Positions 7,439-15,126 of a DNA stretch of 22,996 bases are shown here, in pieces (the stretch's first letter is position 1; each line of letters opens with the position of its first letter). Source of the stretch: Pelagibacteraceae bacterium TMED124. Its GTDB lineage: Bacteria > Pseudomonadota > Alphaproteobacteria > Pelagibacterales > Pelagibacteraceae. Where the stretch lies: positions 1-22,996 of the forward strand of contig NHFZ02000006.1 in assembly GCA_002171275.2 (NCBI GenBank). Direction: 5' to 3'. Made by a program: the position numbers and the translations under genes. The notes under the pieces are model-generated. The model was given only the letters and a program-made list of their open reading frames with translations, did not search any database and had not been told where the DNA came from.

Positions 7439-8290
7439 CTATTTCCATTTTGCTTCTGGTGGAAGTGACATAAAAATTGCATCCAGATTTCCACCGGTGT
7501 TTAAACCGAACTTAGTTCCTCTATCGTATAATAAATTAAATTCAACATATTTGCCTCTTTTTATCAATTGATCTTTTTTTTGTTTTTTTTTCCACTTTAT
7601 AAGCATTTTATTTTTTATAATTGTTTTTGAGAAATCAAGAAAGCAAATTCCAAGTTCTCTTGTGAACTTAAAATTTTTTTTCCAATCTTTATATAAATAA
7701 TCAAAAAAAATCCCCCCTATACCTCTTATTTCTTTTTTGTGTTTTATAAAGAAATAGTTATCACACCATTTTTTATAATCATTGTAATTTTTTTTATTAT
7801 TTCTACACAGAGTTTTAAGTTTTCTATTAAGAAGTTTCTTCTCTTTCAAATCAAAAAAACTTGGTGTTACGTCCATTCCTCCCCCAAACCAACTTTTTGA
7901 AGTTATAACAAACCTCGTGTTAAAATGTATAGCTGGTACCTTTGGATTTTTCATATGAGCCACAACCGAAATCCCTGATGCCCAGTAAGAATTATTTGTA
8001 TTGGTTCCGGGTATTTTAGATTTAAAATTTTTGGGAAATAAACCTTGTACTGTTGAATGATTAACTCCAACTTTATCAAATACTTTCCCTCTTTTTAAAA
8101 GATAGTATGTTCCCCCTCCATCTTTTATATTTTTCTTTTTCCATTTATTTTTCTGAAAGTATTTGATTTTTGCCCCTTTTTTTTTTGAAAAATTTTTCTC
8201 AATGTTTTGAAACTCTTCGACAATTTTAGACTGCAAAAATCTAAACCAATCGCTAGCTAGTTTTTTTTGAATTTGTTGACTTATTTGCAT
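7439..8290 (-). CDS. hemF: Oxygen-dependent coproporphyrinogen III oxidase
   Basis: HemF converts coproporphyrinogen III to protoporphyrinogen IX using O2, a late step of haem synthesis that marks an aerobic lifestyle. The 283-residue protein has the family blocks in order: GGGTYYLLKRGKVFDKVGVN (58-77), the conserved histidine in NHSTVQG (77-83), HFNTRFV (122-128), WFGGGMDVTP (134-143), and the C-terminal RGKYVEFNLLYDRGTKFGL (245-263) followed by MSLPPEAKW. It is complete and slightly short, mainly at the N-terminus. The gene is transcribed away from petABC across a 130-bp shared control region and is followed without a gap by greA. Confidence 0.96.
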   Translation of the reverse strand: MQISQQIQKKLASDWFRFLQSKIVEEFQNIEKNFSKKKGAKIKYFQKNKWKKKNIKDGGGTYYLLKRGKVFDKVGVNHSTVQGLFPKNFKSKIPGTNTNNSYWASGISVVAHMKNPKVPAIHFNTRFVITSKSWFGGGMDVTPSFFDLKEKKLLNRKLKTLCRNNKKNYNDYKKWCDNYFFIKHKKEIRGIGGIFFDYLYKDWKKNFKFTRELGICFLDFSKTIIKNKMLIKWKKKQKKDQLIKRGKYVEFNLLYDRGTKFGLNTGGNLDAIFMSLPPEAKWK

Positions 8291-8420
8291 AGATGATATT
8301 ATTTTGTGTTTATAACTTGCAGATTCTTACAATTAATTGCAATTCGTGTGTCATTCTGGCCCCTGGCAACTCTTTTAAATACTCCTATTTTATATTAGAA
8401 AGCGATATTAATATAATTTT
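8291..8420. promoter_or_regulatory. Divergent hemF / petABC control region
   Basis: This is the longest non-coding stretch in the window. For petA a plausible promoter is CTGGCA (8363-8368), 17 bp, TATTTT (8386-8391), each box 4/6 to consensus, giving a leader of about 20 nt. Just upstream, GTGTCATTCTGGCCC (8348-8362) matches 9 of 11 fixed positions of the RegA/RegR consensus GNGRCRTTNNGNCGC as I remember it. Overlapping palindromes CAATTAATTG (8330-8339) and AATTGCAATT (8335-8344) and one GATTC (8322-8326) also lie here. For hemF the best -10 is TATAAA (8314-8309, minus strand), with no convincing -35. Confidence 0.45.
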
Positions 8421-8937
8421 ATGAATAATTCAGGAAAAAAAAAATAATAGAAGAGATTTTCTGTTTACAGCTACATACACTGTTGGAGCAGTTGGAATAG
8501 GCGCAACAATTTGGCCATTTATAGATCAAATGAACCCAGATAGCTCAGTTAAGGCCTTAGCAACCACTGAGGTTGATATAAGTCAAATTCAGCCAGGCAA
8601 ATCGATTACTGTGCTTTGGCGAGGCAAACCAGTGTTTATTAAAAGACGAACTGAGACAGAAATTTCTGAAGCACAGTCAGTTAGTTTAGAAGAATTAAAA
8701 CATCCTGAAAATGATCAGGATAGGGTAAAAAAACCAGAATGGTTGGTAATGATGGGTATTTGTTCTCACCTTGGATGTGTACCACTTTCAGACAAAGGTG
8801 AATATAATGGTTGGTTCTGTCCTTGCCATGGATCGCATTACGATACATCTGGAAGAATAAGAAAAGGTCCAGCCCCAACTAATATGGAAATACCCAAATA
8901 CGTTTTCGTCGATGAAAATACAATTAAGATTGGATAA
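8421..8937 (+). CDS. petA: Ubiquinol-cytochrome c reductase Rieske Fe-S subunit, with an apparent +1 frameshift near the N-terminus
   Basis: The Rieske subunit takes electrons from ubiquinol to its 2Fe-2S cluster and passes them to cytochrome c1. Both cluster loops are intact: CSHLGC and CPCHGSHYDTSGR near the C-terminus. The reading frame from codon NNRRDFLF at about 8443 to the stop is open. It holds a Tat-type membrane anchor (RRDF then a hydrophobic helix TYTVGAVGIGATIWPF). The only upstream ATG (8421) is in another frame. It reads MNNSGKKK, then stop TAA at 8445, because of ten consecutive A (8435-8444). With nine A the two join into a normal protein of about 171 residues. The ATG at 8530 is in frame but would lose the anchor and Tat signal. 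It may be a sequence error, or slippage may restore the frame. petB begins 6 bp downstream. Confidence 0.85.
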
Positions 8938-8943
8938 TATAAA

Positions 8944-10203
8944 ATGAGCGAACATACTTATACTCCTAAATCAAAATTTGGAAAATGGTTTAACGATAGA
9001 CTGCCACTGTTATCTTTAGCTTCTCATCTAACAGACTATCCAACACCTAAAAACTTGAATTATTGGTGGACCTTCGGAGGAATATTAACTTTCTGTTTAT
9101 TATCACAAATCATAACTGGATTAGTTTTAGCAATGCATTACGTTGCTCACGCAGACATGGCTTTTAGTAGTATCGAACATATAATGCGAGATGTAAATTA
9201 TGGTTGGTTAATTAGATACATTCATAGTAACGGAGCTTCAATGTTTTTTCTCGCTGTATACATACATATTTTTAGATCACTATTCTATGGATCATATAAA
9301 TCACCAAGAGAAATTATATGGATTTTAGGAATGATAATTTATCTTTTAATGATGGCTACTGCTTTTATGGGATATGTATTACCATGGGGTCAAATGAGTT
9401 TTTGGGGAGCAACAGTAATTACAAATCTATTTAGTGCTATTCCTTTAATAGGTGATAGCATCACCACTTGGCTTTGGGGAGGATATTCTGTAGACAACCC
9501 AACCCTAACCAGATTTTTTAGTTTGCATTATCTATTTCCGTTTTTAATTTTAGGTTTAGTAGTTTTACATATATGGGCCCTACACGTTCCAGGAAATAAT
9601 AATCCTATTGGTATTGATGTAAAAAAACCATCAAAGGACACCGTACCTTTTCATCCTTATATTACTATTAAAGATTTATTTGCTTTACTAGTATTCCTTA
9701 TAATCTTTTCAGGATTTATATTTTTTGCACCTAATATTTTGGGACATAGCGATAATTATATAGAGGCAAATCCGCTGGTCACACCAAAACACATAGTTCC
9801 AGAATGGTATCTACTTCCTTTTTATGCCATTCTCAGATCTGTACCTGATAAACTTGGAGGTGTGATTCTTCTTTTCGGATCAATATTTATTTTAATGGCA
9901 CTTCCTTGGTTGGATAGCAGTAAAGTAAGATCATCTATTTTTAGGCCATTAAATAAAATATTTTTTTGGATACTTGTAATTGACGTTTTAGCACTTGGCT
10001 ATGTAGGAGCTATGCCTGCAGAAGGTTTGTATCTTTTAGTTGCAAGGGTAGGAACAATTTATTACTTTGCTCATTTCTTAATAGTATTGCCAATACTTAG
10101 TAGGGTAGAAAAAACTCAACCCTTACCCCTTAGCATTACAGAACCGGTTTTAACAGGTATGCCAAAAGCAGAACTGATAAAAAGTGATAGACCACATGTA
10201 TAG
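8944..10203 (+). CDS. petB: Cytochrome b of the bc1 complex
   Basis: Cytochrome b carries both quinone sites and the two b haems of complex III in the inner membrane. The 419-residue protein has about eight hydrophobic segments. The four haem-ligand histidines are H94 (RYIHSNGAS) and H108 (VYIHIFRSL) in one helix region, with H195 (SLHYLFPF) and H209 (VVLHIWALH) later. The Qo-site signature PEWY is at 286-289. [19 protein letters not shown] (143-161) is the conserved Qo-proximal stretch. The single-chain length covers both the N-terminal haem domain and the C-terminal domain, as in alphaproteobacteria. It follows petA by 6 bp and overlaps petC by 8 bases. Confidence 0.97.
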   Translation: MSEHTYTPKSKFGKWFNDRLPLLSLASHLTDYPTPKNLNYWWTFGGILTFCLLSQIITGLVLAMHYVAHADMAFSSIEHIMRDVNYGWLIRYIHSNGASMFFLAVYIHIFRSLFYGSYKSPREIIWILGMIIYLLMMATAFMGYVLPWGQMSFWGATVITNLFSAIPLIGDSITTWLWGGYSVDNPTLTRFFSLHYLFPFLILGLVVLHIWALHVPGNNNPIGIDVKKPSKDTVPFHPYITIKDLFALLVFLIIFSGFIFFAPNILGHSDNYIEANPLVTPKHIVPEWYLLPFYAILRSVPDKLGGVILLFGSIFILMALPWLDSSKVRSSIFRPLNKIFFWILVIDVLALGYVGAMPAEGLYLLVARVGTIYYFAHFLIVLPILSRVEKTQPLPLSITEPVLTGMPKAELIKSDRPHV

Positions 10204-10975
10204 AGCCAATAGAATTTTTTTAAAAATTCTTTTATTTTTTTTTATATTAATCAATTGTTCTTTTGCTGAGGAAATTAAAATACCAAAACAGGATTGGAGT
10301 TTTAAAGGTATAACTGGAAAGTTTGACAGAGCATCCTTGCAAAGAGGATATCAGGTATATACGGAAGTATGCTCATCTTGTCATTCAATGAGTCTTTTAA
10401 GCTACAGAAACCTTGGAGAAGAGGGCGGGCCAGAATTTTCAGTAGATCAAGTTAAAGCAATAGCGGCAAACTTTGAGGTTAAAGACGGCCCCAATGATGA
10501 TGGTGAGATGTTTACAAGACCAGGTAGACCATCTGACAAGTTTGTTTCACCCTATCCCAACGTTAAGGCTTCAATGGCAGCAAATGGAGGAGCATATCCA
10601 CCTGACATGTCTGTCTTGGTAAAAGCAAGAAAAGGTGGAGCAGATTATATTTATGCTGTCTTAATTGGTTACACGGAGGCACCAGCAGGTTTTGAATTAG
10701 AAGACGGTGTTTACTATAATAAATATATGGATGGTAATAAAATTAAGATGTCCAACCCTTTATCAGATGATATTGTAACTTATGTCGATGGAACCAAAGC
10801 CACAGAAGCACAAATGGCAAAAGATGTAACAACATTTTTAACATGGGCAGCAGAACCACATTTGGAAACAAGGCACAAGTTAGGTTTTAAAGTAATAATA
10901 TTCTTAACAATATTGTCTATTTTAGTTTTTTTAAGCATGAGAAGGCTATGGTCAAGGATTAACCCTGAAGAATAG
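10196..10975 (+). CDS. petC: Cytochrome c1 of the bc1 complex
   Basis: Cytochrome c1 receives electrons from the Rieske centre and passes them to soluble or membrane cytochrome c. From ATG 10196 it has 259 residues: a signal peptide (hydrophobic 8-20, cleavage near CSFA-EE), the c-haem site CSSCH at 59-63, a likely axial methionine M185 in KMSNPL, and a C-terminal anchor helix at about 230-249 followed by RRLWSR. An in-frame GTG at 10184 would add four residues. I prefer the ATG because it begins the signal peptide cleanly. The start overlaps the petB end by 8 bases. The last 24 bases overlap the 3' end of ychF on the opposite strand. Confidence 0.96.
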   Translation: MYRANRIFLKILLFFFILINCSFAEEIKIPKQDWSFKGITGKFDRASLQRGYQVYTEVCSSCHSMSLLSYRNLGEEGGPEFSVDQVKAIAANFEVKDGPNDDGEMFTRPGRPSDKFVSPYPNVKASMAANGGAYPPDMSVLVKARKGGADYIYAVLIGYTEAPAGFELEDGVYYNKYMDGNKIKMSNPLSDDIVTYVDGTKATEAQMAKDVTTFLTWAAEPHLETRHKLGFKVIIFLTILSILVFLSMRRLWSRINPEE

Positions 10976-12025
10976 AACATCTCCATCTTTTATATAATAG
11001 TTTTTTCCTTCTAACTTAAGTTTTCCATTTTCTTTAGCTTTTTCAAAATTTCCATACTTTTCAAAATCATCAAAAGAAACAACTTCTGCTCTAATAAAGT
11101 TTCTCTCGAAATCGGTATGTATCACACCAGCTGCTTTTTGTGCTTCAGTATCTTTTTTTATTGTCCAAGCCCTTGTTTCCTCCGGACCTGAAGTAAAAAA
11201 AGTTTTTAAATTTAATAGTTCATACCCAGTAGTTATCAATTTATTTAAACCAGTTTTTTCTAAACCAATATTTTTCATATAATTTTCTCTTTCATCTACA
11301 CCTAGATCTATAATTTGACTTTCTATATCAGCACAAATAGTTATAAATTTATTTTTGGGATATTTTTCTTTTAAAATTTTTGTATACTTATTTCCAGTTT
11401 TTACACTACCTTCGTCTACATTACATACTATCATGTAGGGTTTTGTTGAAATTAACCCTGTTTCTTTAAGAAACTTTTTATCATCGTTATCATACCCGTC
11501 CCCTAGAGTCTCATTTTTATCTAACTTTTTAAGAGTATCTTCTAATAATTTTACTTGTTTATCAGTTAATTTTTTTTTTAGGTTTTTTTGAAGCTTTCTC
11601 TCTATTTGAGCAATATCTGCAAGAAGTATTTCTGTTTTTATAGTTTCTAGATCATTTACAGGATCAATATTCTTACTAACGTGTTGTATTTTTTCTGAGT
11701 CAAAACATCTAACCAAATGGACTATTGAGTCTACTTCCCTTATATGTGAAAGAAATTTATTTCCAAGCCCTTCTCCTTTAGATGCGCCCTTTACTAAACG
11801 AGCGATATCAACAAAAGTTATATTTGCGTTAATTGTTTTTTCAGATTTTGAAAGGCTCGAGAGCTTAATAAGTCTTTCATCAGGCACATCTACTACACCG
11901 ATGTTTGGATCTATTGTACAAAATGGAAAATTGGCAGCTTGAGCGTTCTTTGATGAGGTTAAAGCGTTAAATAGTGTAGACTTACCTACATTCGGTAAAC
12001 CAACTATTCCACACTTAAATCCCAT
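10952..12025 (-). CDS. ychF: Ribosome-associated GTPase/ATPase YchF (OLA1 family)
   Basis: YchF is an Obg-related P-loop NTPase that prefers ATP and binds ribosomes. It is linked to stress and redox responses. The Walker A is at residues 9-17 (GLPNVGKST). Further blocks are DPNIGVVDVPDERL, the switch segment FVDIARLVKGASKGEGLGN, and the base-recognition motif NVDE. The C-terminal TGS domain ends [15 protein letters not shown], a canonical ending. This supports the 3' end despite its 24-base overlap with petC on the other strand. The start overlaps the end of pth by 11 bases, so ychF is the last gene of the prs-rplY-pth-ychF run, and its terminator must lie inside petC. Confidence 0.97.
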   Translation of the reverse strand: MGFKCGIVGLPNVGKSTLFNALTSSKNAQAANFPFCTIDPNIGVVDVPDERLIKLSSLSKSEKTINANITFVDIARLVKGASKGEGLGNKFLSHIREVDSIVHLVRCFDSEKIQHVSKNIDPVNDLETIKTEILLADIAQIERKLQKNLKKKLTDKQVKLLEDTLKKLDKNETLGDGYDNDDKKFLKETGLISTKPYMIVCNVDEGSVKTGNKYTKILKEKYPKNKFITICADIESQIIDLGVDERENYMKNIGLEKTGLNKLITTGYELLNLKTFFTSGPEETRAWTIKKDTEAQKAAGVIHTDFERNFIRAEVVSFDDFEKYGNFEKAKENGKLKLEGKNYYIKDGDVLFFRVNP

Positions 12026-12587
12026 TCAAATTTTGATTTACTTTGCTTGAAAAAAGATCCATCTCTTTATTTATGAGAGTAGGAACCAATTTTACTATAT
12101 TGTCAGTTATATCTTTAATTTTTTCTTCCTCATTATCAGCAAAATCATCTAATACGTGATTAATAACTTTATTTTTTTCATCTGGCTTTCCTATCCCAAC
12201 CCTTACTCTAGAATAGTCTTTGCCAATAAACTTATCTATTGATTCTATTCCGTTGTGCCCCGCACTGCTTCCACCAAATTTTGCTTTAATTTTTCCCAAA
12301 TCAATGTCGATATCATCATGAAAAACAATCACATTTTTTGAATCAATTTTAAAATATTCAATAAGTTCTTTAATACAAACTCCAGAATTGTTCATAAAAG
12401 TAAGTGGCTTAATAGCGTAGACTTTTTTGTTATCTATATTGCCTGTTGTTAATAGCCCTTTAAACTTAGGTTTCTGTTTAGAAAGACTAAATTGATTGTT
12501 TATTGCGTCTATAATTTTAAAACCTATATTATGTCTGTTGTTGGTATTATTTGGACCAGGATTTCCTAAACCTACTAACAAAAACAT
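12015..12587 (-). CDS. pth: Peptidyl-tRNA hydrolase
   Basis: Pth releases peptides from prematurely dropped peptidyl-tRNAs and recycles the tRNA. The 190-residue protein has every signature: LVGLGNPG at 4-11 (N9), catalytic H19 in NNRHNIGF, FMNNSG (64-69), catalytic aspartate in FHDDIDI (about D92), GGSSAGHNGIESI (105-117) and SRVRVGIGKP. It sits 6 bp after rplY and overlaps ychF by 11 bases. The pairing of rplY, pth and ychF is a widespread bacterial arrangement and fits a translation-quality operon. Confidence 0.97.
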   Translation of the reverse strand: MFLLVGLGNPGPNNTNNRHNIGFKIIDAINNQFSLSKQKPKFKGLLTTGNIDNKKVYAIKPLTFMNNSGVCIKELIEYFKIDSKNVIVFHDDIDIDLGKIKAKFGGSSAGHNGIESIDKFIGKDYSRVRVGIGKPDEKNKVINHVLDDFADNEEEKIKDITDNIVKLVPTLINKEMDLFSSKVNQNLNGI

Positions 12588-12593
12588 AAAATT

Positions 12594-13343
12594 CTATTTT
12601 TTCTCAGTTGGTTTTTTTTCGGCAGTTGGTTTTTTTTCACTAGAACCTTCTTTACCTTTTTCATCTTTTTTAGGAGCTTCACCTTCTTTAGCTGGCGCGG
12701 CTTCGCCCCCTTCAGTAGTTGCAGTTTCCCCTTCGGCTCCTTCGGCTGCAGTTTCCTCCGCGGGTTTTTCAGGTTCTTTCACAATTGTTGGAGCAGCAAT
12801 AGTAGCTACAACAAAATCTCTGTCAGTTATTGTTAAACTGGCATTTTCAGGTAGCTTTACCGAAGATATCCTTATACTTGTTCCAATATCCAATCCTCCT
12901 AGATCAACCTCAATATTTTCAGGAATATTTTCTGCCTTACACTTTAATTCAACTTTTCTTCTAACTATATTTAGAACTCCACCCTTTTTTAAACCTGCAC
13001 AATCTTCATTGTTTTTAAATTTTACAGGAATTTCTAAAATAATTTGTGATCCCCCAACAATTCTCATGAAATCTATATGAGTCGGTTTTTCTGACAAAAC
13101 ATGATAGGTAACTTCTCTTGGAATTACTTTTTCTTTTTTACCCTCAATATCGAGATTAAATACGGTAGATAAAAAATTTTCAGATCTTAAAATATCTTTT
13201 ACAATTTTTTCTTCTATACTTATTTGTAAATTTGGGCTCTTTCCACCGTATAGAATGGCAGGTATAAAACCTTTGGTCCTTAAAATATTTAGCTGACCTT
13301 TAGTTTTTGTTTCTCTTTTGGCGGCTATTAAATTATTTATCAT
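12594..13343 (-). CDS. rplY: 50S ribosomal protein L25 (CTC/TL5 type) with a charged C-terminal tail
   Basis: L25 binds 5S rRNA in the large ribosomal subunit. From ATG 13343 the protein has 249 residues. An L25 beta-barrel comes first (INNLIAAKRETKTKGQ, GFIPAILYGGK, VTYHVLSEKPTHIDFMRI). A TL5-type C-terminal domain follows (about 97-187, with GGVLNIVRRKVELKC and LPENASLTITDRDFVVATI). Last comes a tail of about 62 residues made of Glu, Ala, Gly, Pro, Thr and Lys, ending in repeats of EKKPT. The frame extends to a TTG at 13382, but the extra residues are hydrophobic and unlike L25, so the ATG is preferred. The tail DNA is visibly richer in G and C than its surroundings. Confidence 0.93.
   Translation of the reverse strand: MINNLIAAKRETKTKGQLNILRTKGFIPAILYGGKSPNLQISIEEKIVKDILRSENFLSTVFNLDIEGKKEKVIPREVTYHVLSEKPTHIDFMRIVGGSQIILEIPVKFKNNEDCAGLKKGGVLNIVRRKVELKCKAENIPENIEVDLGGLDIGTSIRISSVKLPENASLTITDRDFVVATIAAPTIVKEPEKPAEETAAEGAEGETATTEGGEAAPAKEGEAPKKDEKGKEGSSEKKPTAEKKPTEKK
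12605..12638. repeat. Short tandem repeat in the rplY tail (18-bp period)
   Basis: CAGTTGGTTTTTTTTC occurs at 12605-12620 and again at 12623-12638. On the coding strand these give two consecutive EKKPT units at the C-terminus of L25. Each contains an eight-base A/T run that could change copy number or length by slippage. Confidence 0.85.
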
Positions 13344-13385
13344 TTGAATGAGCCAATTTACCCCAACTTTAAAATAAAACAAGTG

Positions 13386-14318
13386 TTAATTGAATAGATC
13401 TGATACTGAAGTTGAGTTTGAAATCCTTTTTATTGCCTCAGCCATAAGAGGGGCAATAGATAATACATGTATTTTGCTTAAATTTTTTATTCTTTTGCTA
13501 TTATCAATACTATCGGTAGTAACTAATTTTTTAATTTTAGATTTTTTAATTTTATTTATCGCCTCACCGCTAAGCACAGCATGTGTGATAAACACATAAA
13601 TATCTCTAGCACCTTTTTTTTTTAAAGCTTCAGCAGCATTAACAATAGTTCCTCCGCTATCAATTATATCATCAACTATTATGCAATCTTTATTTTTAAC
13701 ATCACCTACAATATTCATAACTTGCGACTTTCCAGCTTGGGGTCTTCTCTTATCTATAATGGCTAGATCAGCGTTAATTTTTTTTGCCAATCCTCTGGTT
13801 CTTTCAATTCCACCTGCGTCTGGTGAAACACATATAAAATTTTTACTCTTAATGTTTTTTTTAATATATCTCGCAAATAATGGAGTAGTAAATAAATTGT
13901 CTACCGGCATATCAAAGAAACCTTGAATTTGTCCAGCATGCAAATCTACTGTTACGACCCTGTTAGCACCTGCATTAGTTATTAAATTAGAAACAAGTTT
14001 TGCCGAAATAGATGTTCTAGGAACAACTTTTCTGTCTTGTCTCGCATATCCAAAATAAGGAATTACCGCAGTTATATTTTTGGTAGACGATCTTCTTAAT
14101 GCATCAATGCACAACAGAAGTTCCATTAGATTGTCATTGGCAGGGGTCGATGTAGATTGAATTACAAAAACACTATTTCCTCTAATATTTTCGTTTATCT
14201 CAACATAAATTTCGCCATCTGCAAAATTTTTAATATTCGTATTAACCAATTTTAACTTAAGTTGTTTAGATATGCTTTTGCTAAGTGAAGGATTACTTGT
14301 TCCTGATAAAATTTTCAT
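13386..14318 (-). CDS. prs: Ribose-phosphate pyrophosphokinase (PRPP synthetase)
   Basis: Prs makes PRPP from ribose 5-phosphate and ATP for purine, pyrimidine, histidine, tryptophan and NAD synthesis. The 310-residue class I enzyme shows YFGYARQDRK (88-97, ATP/catalytic loop), the metal-binding DLHAGQIQGFFDMPVDNL (125-142), the conserved SPDAGGIER (165-173) and the PRPP-binding loop DDIIDSGGT (216-224). It begins at ATG 14318 after a 52-bp gap that contains a consensus -10. It is followed by rplY, whose ATG is 42 bp downstream. Confidence 0.97.
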   Translation of the reverse strand: MKILSGTSNPSLSKSISKQLKLKLVNTNIKNFADGEIYVEINENIRGNSVFVIQSTSTPANDNLMELLLCIDALRRSSTKNITAVIPYFGYARQDRKVVPRTSISAKLVSNLITNAGANRVVTVDLHAGQIQGFFDMPVDNLFTTPLFARYIKKNIKSKNFICVSPDAGGIERTRGLAKKINADLAIIDKRRPQAGKSQVMNIVGDVKNKDCIIVDDIIDSGGTIVNAAEALKKKGARDIYVFITHAVLSGEAINKIKKSKIKKLVTTDSIDNSKRIKNLSKIHVLSIAPLMAEAIKRISNSTSVSDLFN

Positions 14319-14341
14319 TAGGACTATTTAGTTATACATCC

Positions 14342-14347
14342 ATTATA
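14342..14347 (-). promoter_or_regulatory. Candidate -10 element for prs-rplY-pth-ychF
   Basis: A perfect TATAAT on the minus strand lies in the pgeF-prs gap, ending 23 bases before the prs ATG, which would give a leader of about 15-17 nt. No good -35 is present at 16-18 bp spacing, so this is a one-box prediction. Confidence 0.4.
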
Positions 14348-14370
14348 TTTGGTTTTCAATTAATTTTATA

Positions 14371-15126
14371 TTAAGTTTTTTTTATTACTGATATACATCT
14401 TCCGTAGTCATCTTCTCCGAACTTTTTGGCCCTTCTATGGCTAAAGTATTCACTCTTAGAGGCAAAAGTGTCGATAAGTATATTCTCAATATTTAAGACC
14501 CCAAGATCTTCAAATTTTTTGTTTATAAAACTTCTTAAATCAAAATAAAAAGTATTTCTTTCATTTTTTAAAAAAAATTTATCATTATTTTTGGACTTTT
14601 TCATAAATTTTGAATAAAAATCATCTTTTACCTCATAATTTTTTTGCGAAATACACGGGCCAACAGAAACAATTAAATTATTAATACTGCCACTCATTTC
14701 AACAATTCTGACTAAAGTATTTTCTATAATTCCATTTATTGCTCCTTTCCAACCCGCATGTATGCATCCAACAATTTCTTTCCTTTTTTCATAAATTAGG
14801 ATCGGAACACAATCTGCGGTTAATACGGATAATGCAATTTCATTACTTCTTGTTAGCATCGCGTCACAATCAACCCTTTCAAATTTATTCTTGTCGTCAA
14901 TAATTTTAACTTTGTTGCTATGTGTTTGGCGCATTAAAACAAGTGAATTTTTTTTAATATTGAATTTTTTGCAAACAATATCTAAATTTTTTTCGACATT
15001 TTTCTTTTCGTCATTACTACCAATTCCACAATTCAAACTTTCATATATTCCACTCGATACCCCGTTTTTTCTTGAGAAAAAACAATGTTTGGTATTATTT
15101 GTTTCTAAATTTTTTGAAAAAAACAT
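14371..15126 (-). CDS. pgeF: PgeF/YfiH-type peptidoglycan-editing factor (laccase-domain family)
   Basis: The family was once called polyphenol oxidase. In E. coli the protein edits mis-made UDP-MurNAc-L-Ser in peptidoglycan synthesis, and relatives act on purine nucleosides. The zinc-site ligands are all visible: H69 in MRQTHSNKV, C106 in LTADCVPIL and H123 in IHAGWKGAI. The conserved GPCISQKNYEV follows, and FSHRRAKKFGEDDYGRCISV closes the protein. At 251 residues it has the usual length. The start shares one base with the stop of the preceding methyltransferase gene (TAATG), a coupling junction. The stop is 52 bp before prs. Confidence 0.92.
   Translation of the reverse strand: MFFSKNLETNNTKHCFFSRKNGVSSGIYESLNCGIGSNDEKKNVEKNLDIVCKKFNIKKNSLVLMRQTHSNKVKIIDDKNKFERVDCDAMLTRSNEIALSVLTADCVPILIYEKRKEIVGCIHAGWKGAINGIIENTLVRIVEMSGSINNLIVSVGPCISQKNYEVKDDFYSKFMKKSKNNDKFFLKNERNTFYFDLRSFINKKFEDLGVLNIENILIDTFASKSEYFSHRRAKKFGEDDYGRCISVIKKT

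Noticed and set aside
8530..8532. ATG 8530 as the real start of the Rieske protein
   Set aside because: It would remove the Tat signal and membrane anchor, which are clearly encoded in the same frame just upstream.
10780..10986. Minus-strand frame over the petC end
   Set aside because: It is antisense to cytochrome c1 and overlaps the true ychF end in another frame.
12496..13080. A 194-codon open frame on the plus strand across pth and rplY
   Set aside because: It is antisense to two certain genes, and its Ser/Pro/Ala-rich middle is the complement of the low-complexity L25 tail. No domain or start signal is seen.
13344..13382. TTG start extending L25 by 13 residues
   Set aside because: The added residues are hydrophobic and unlike L25, whose usual N-terminus begins at ATG 13343.
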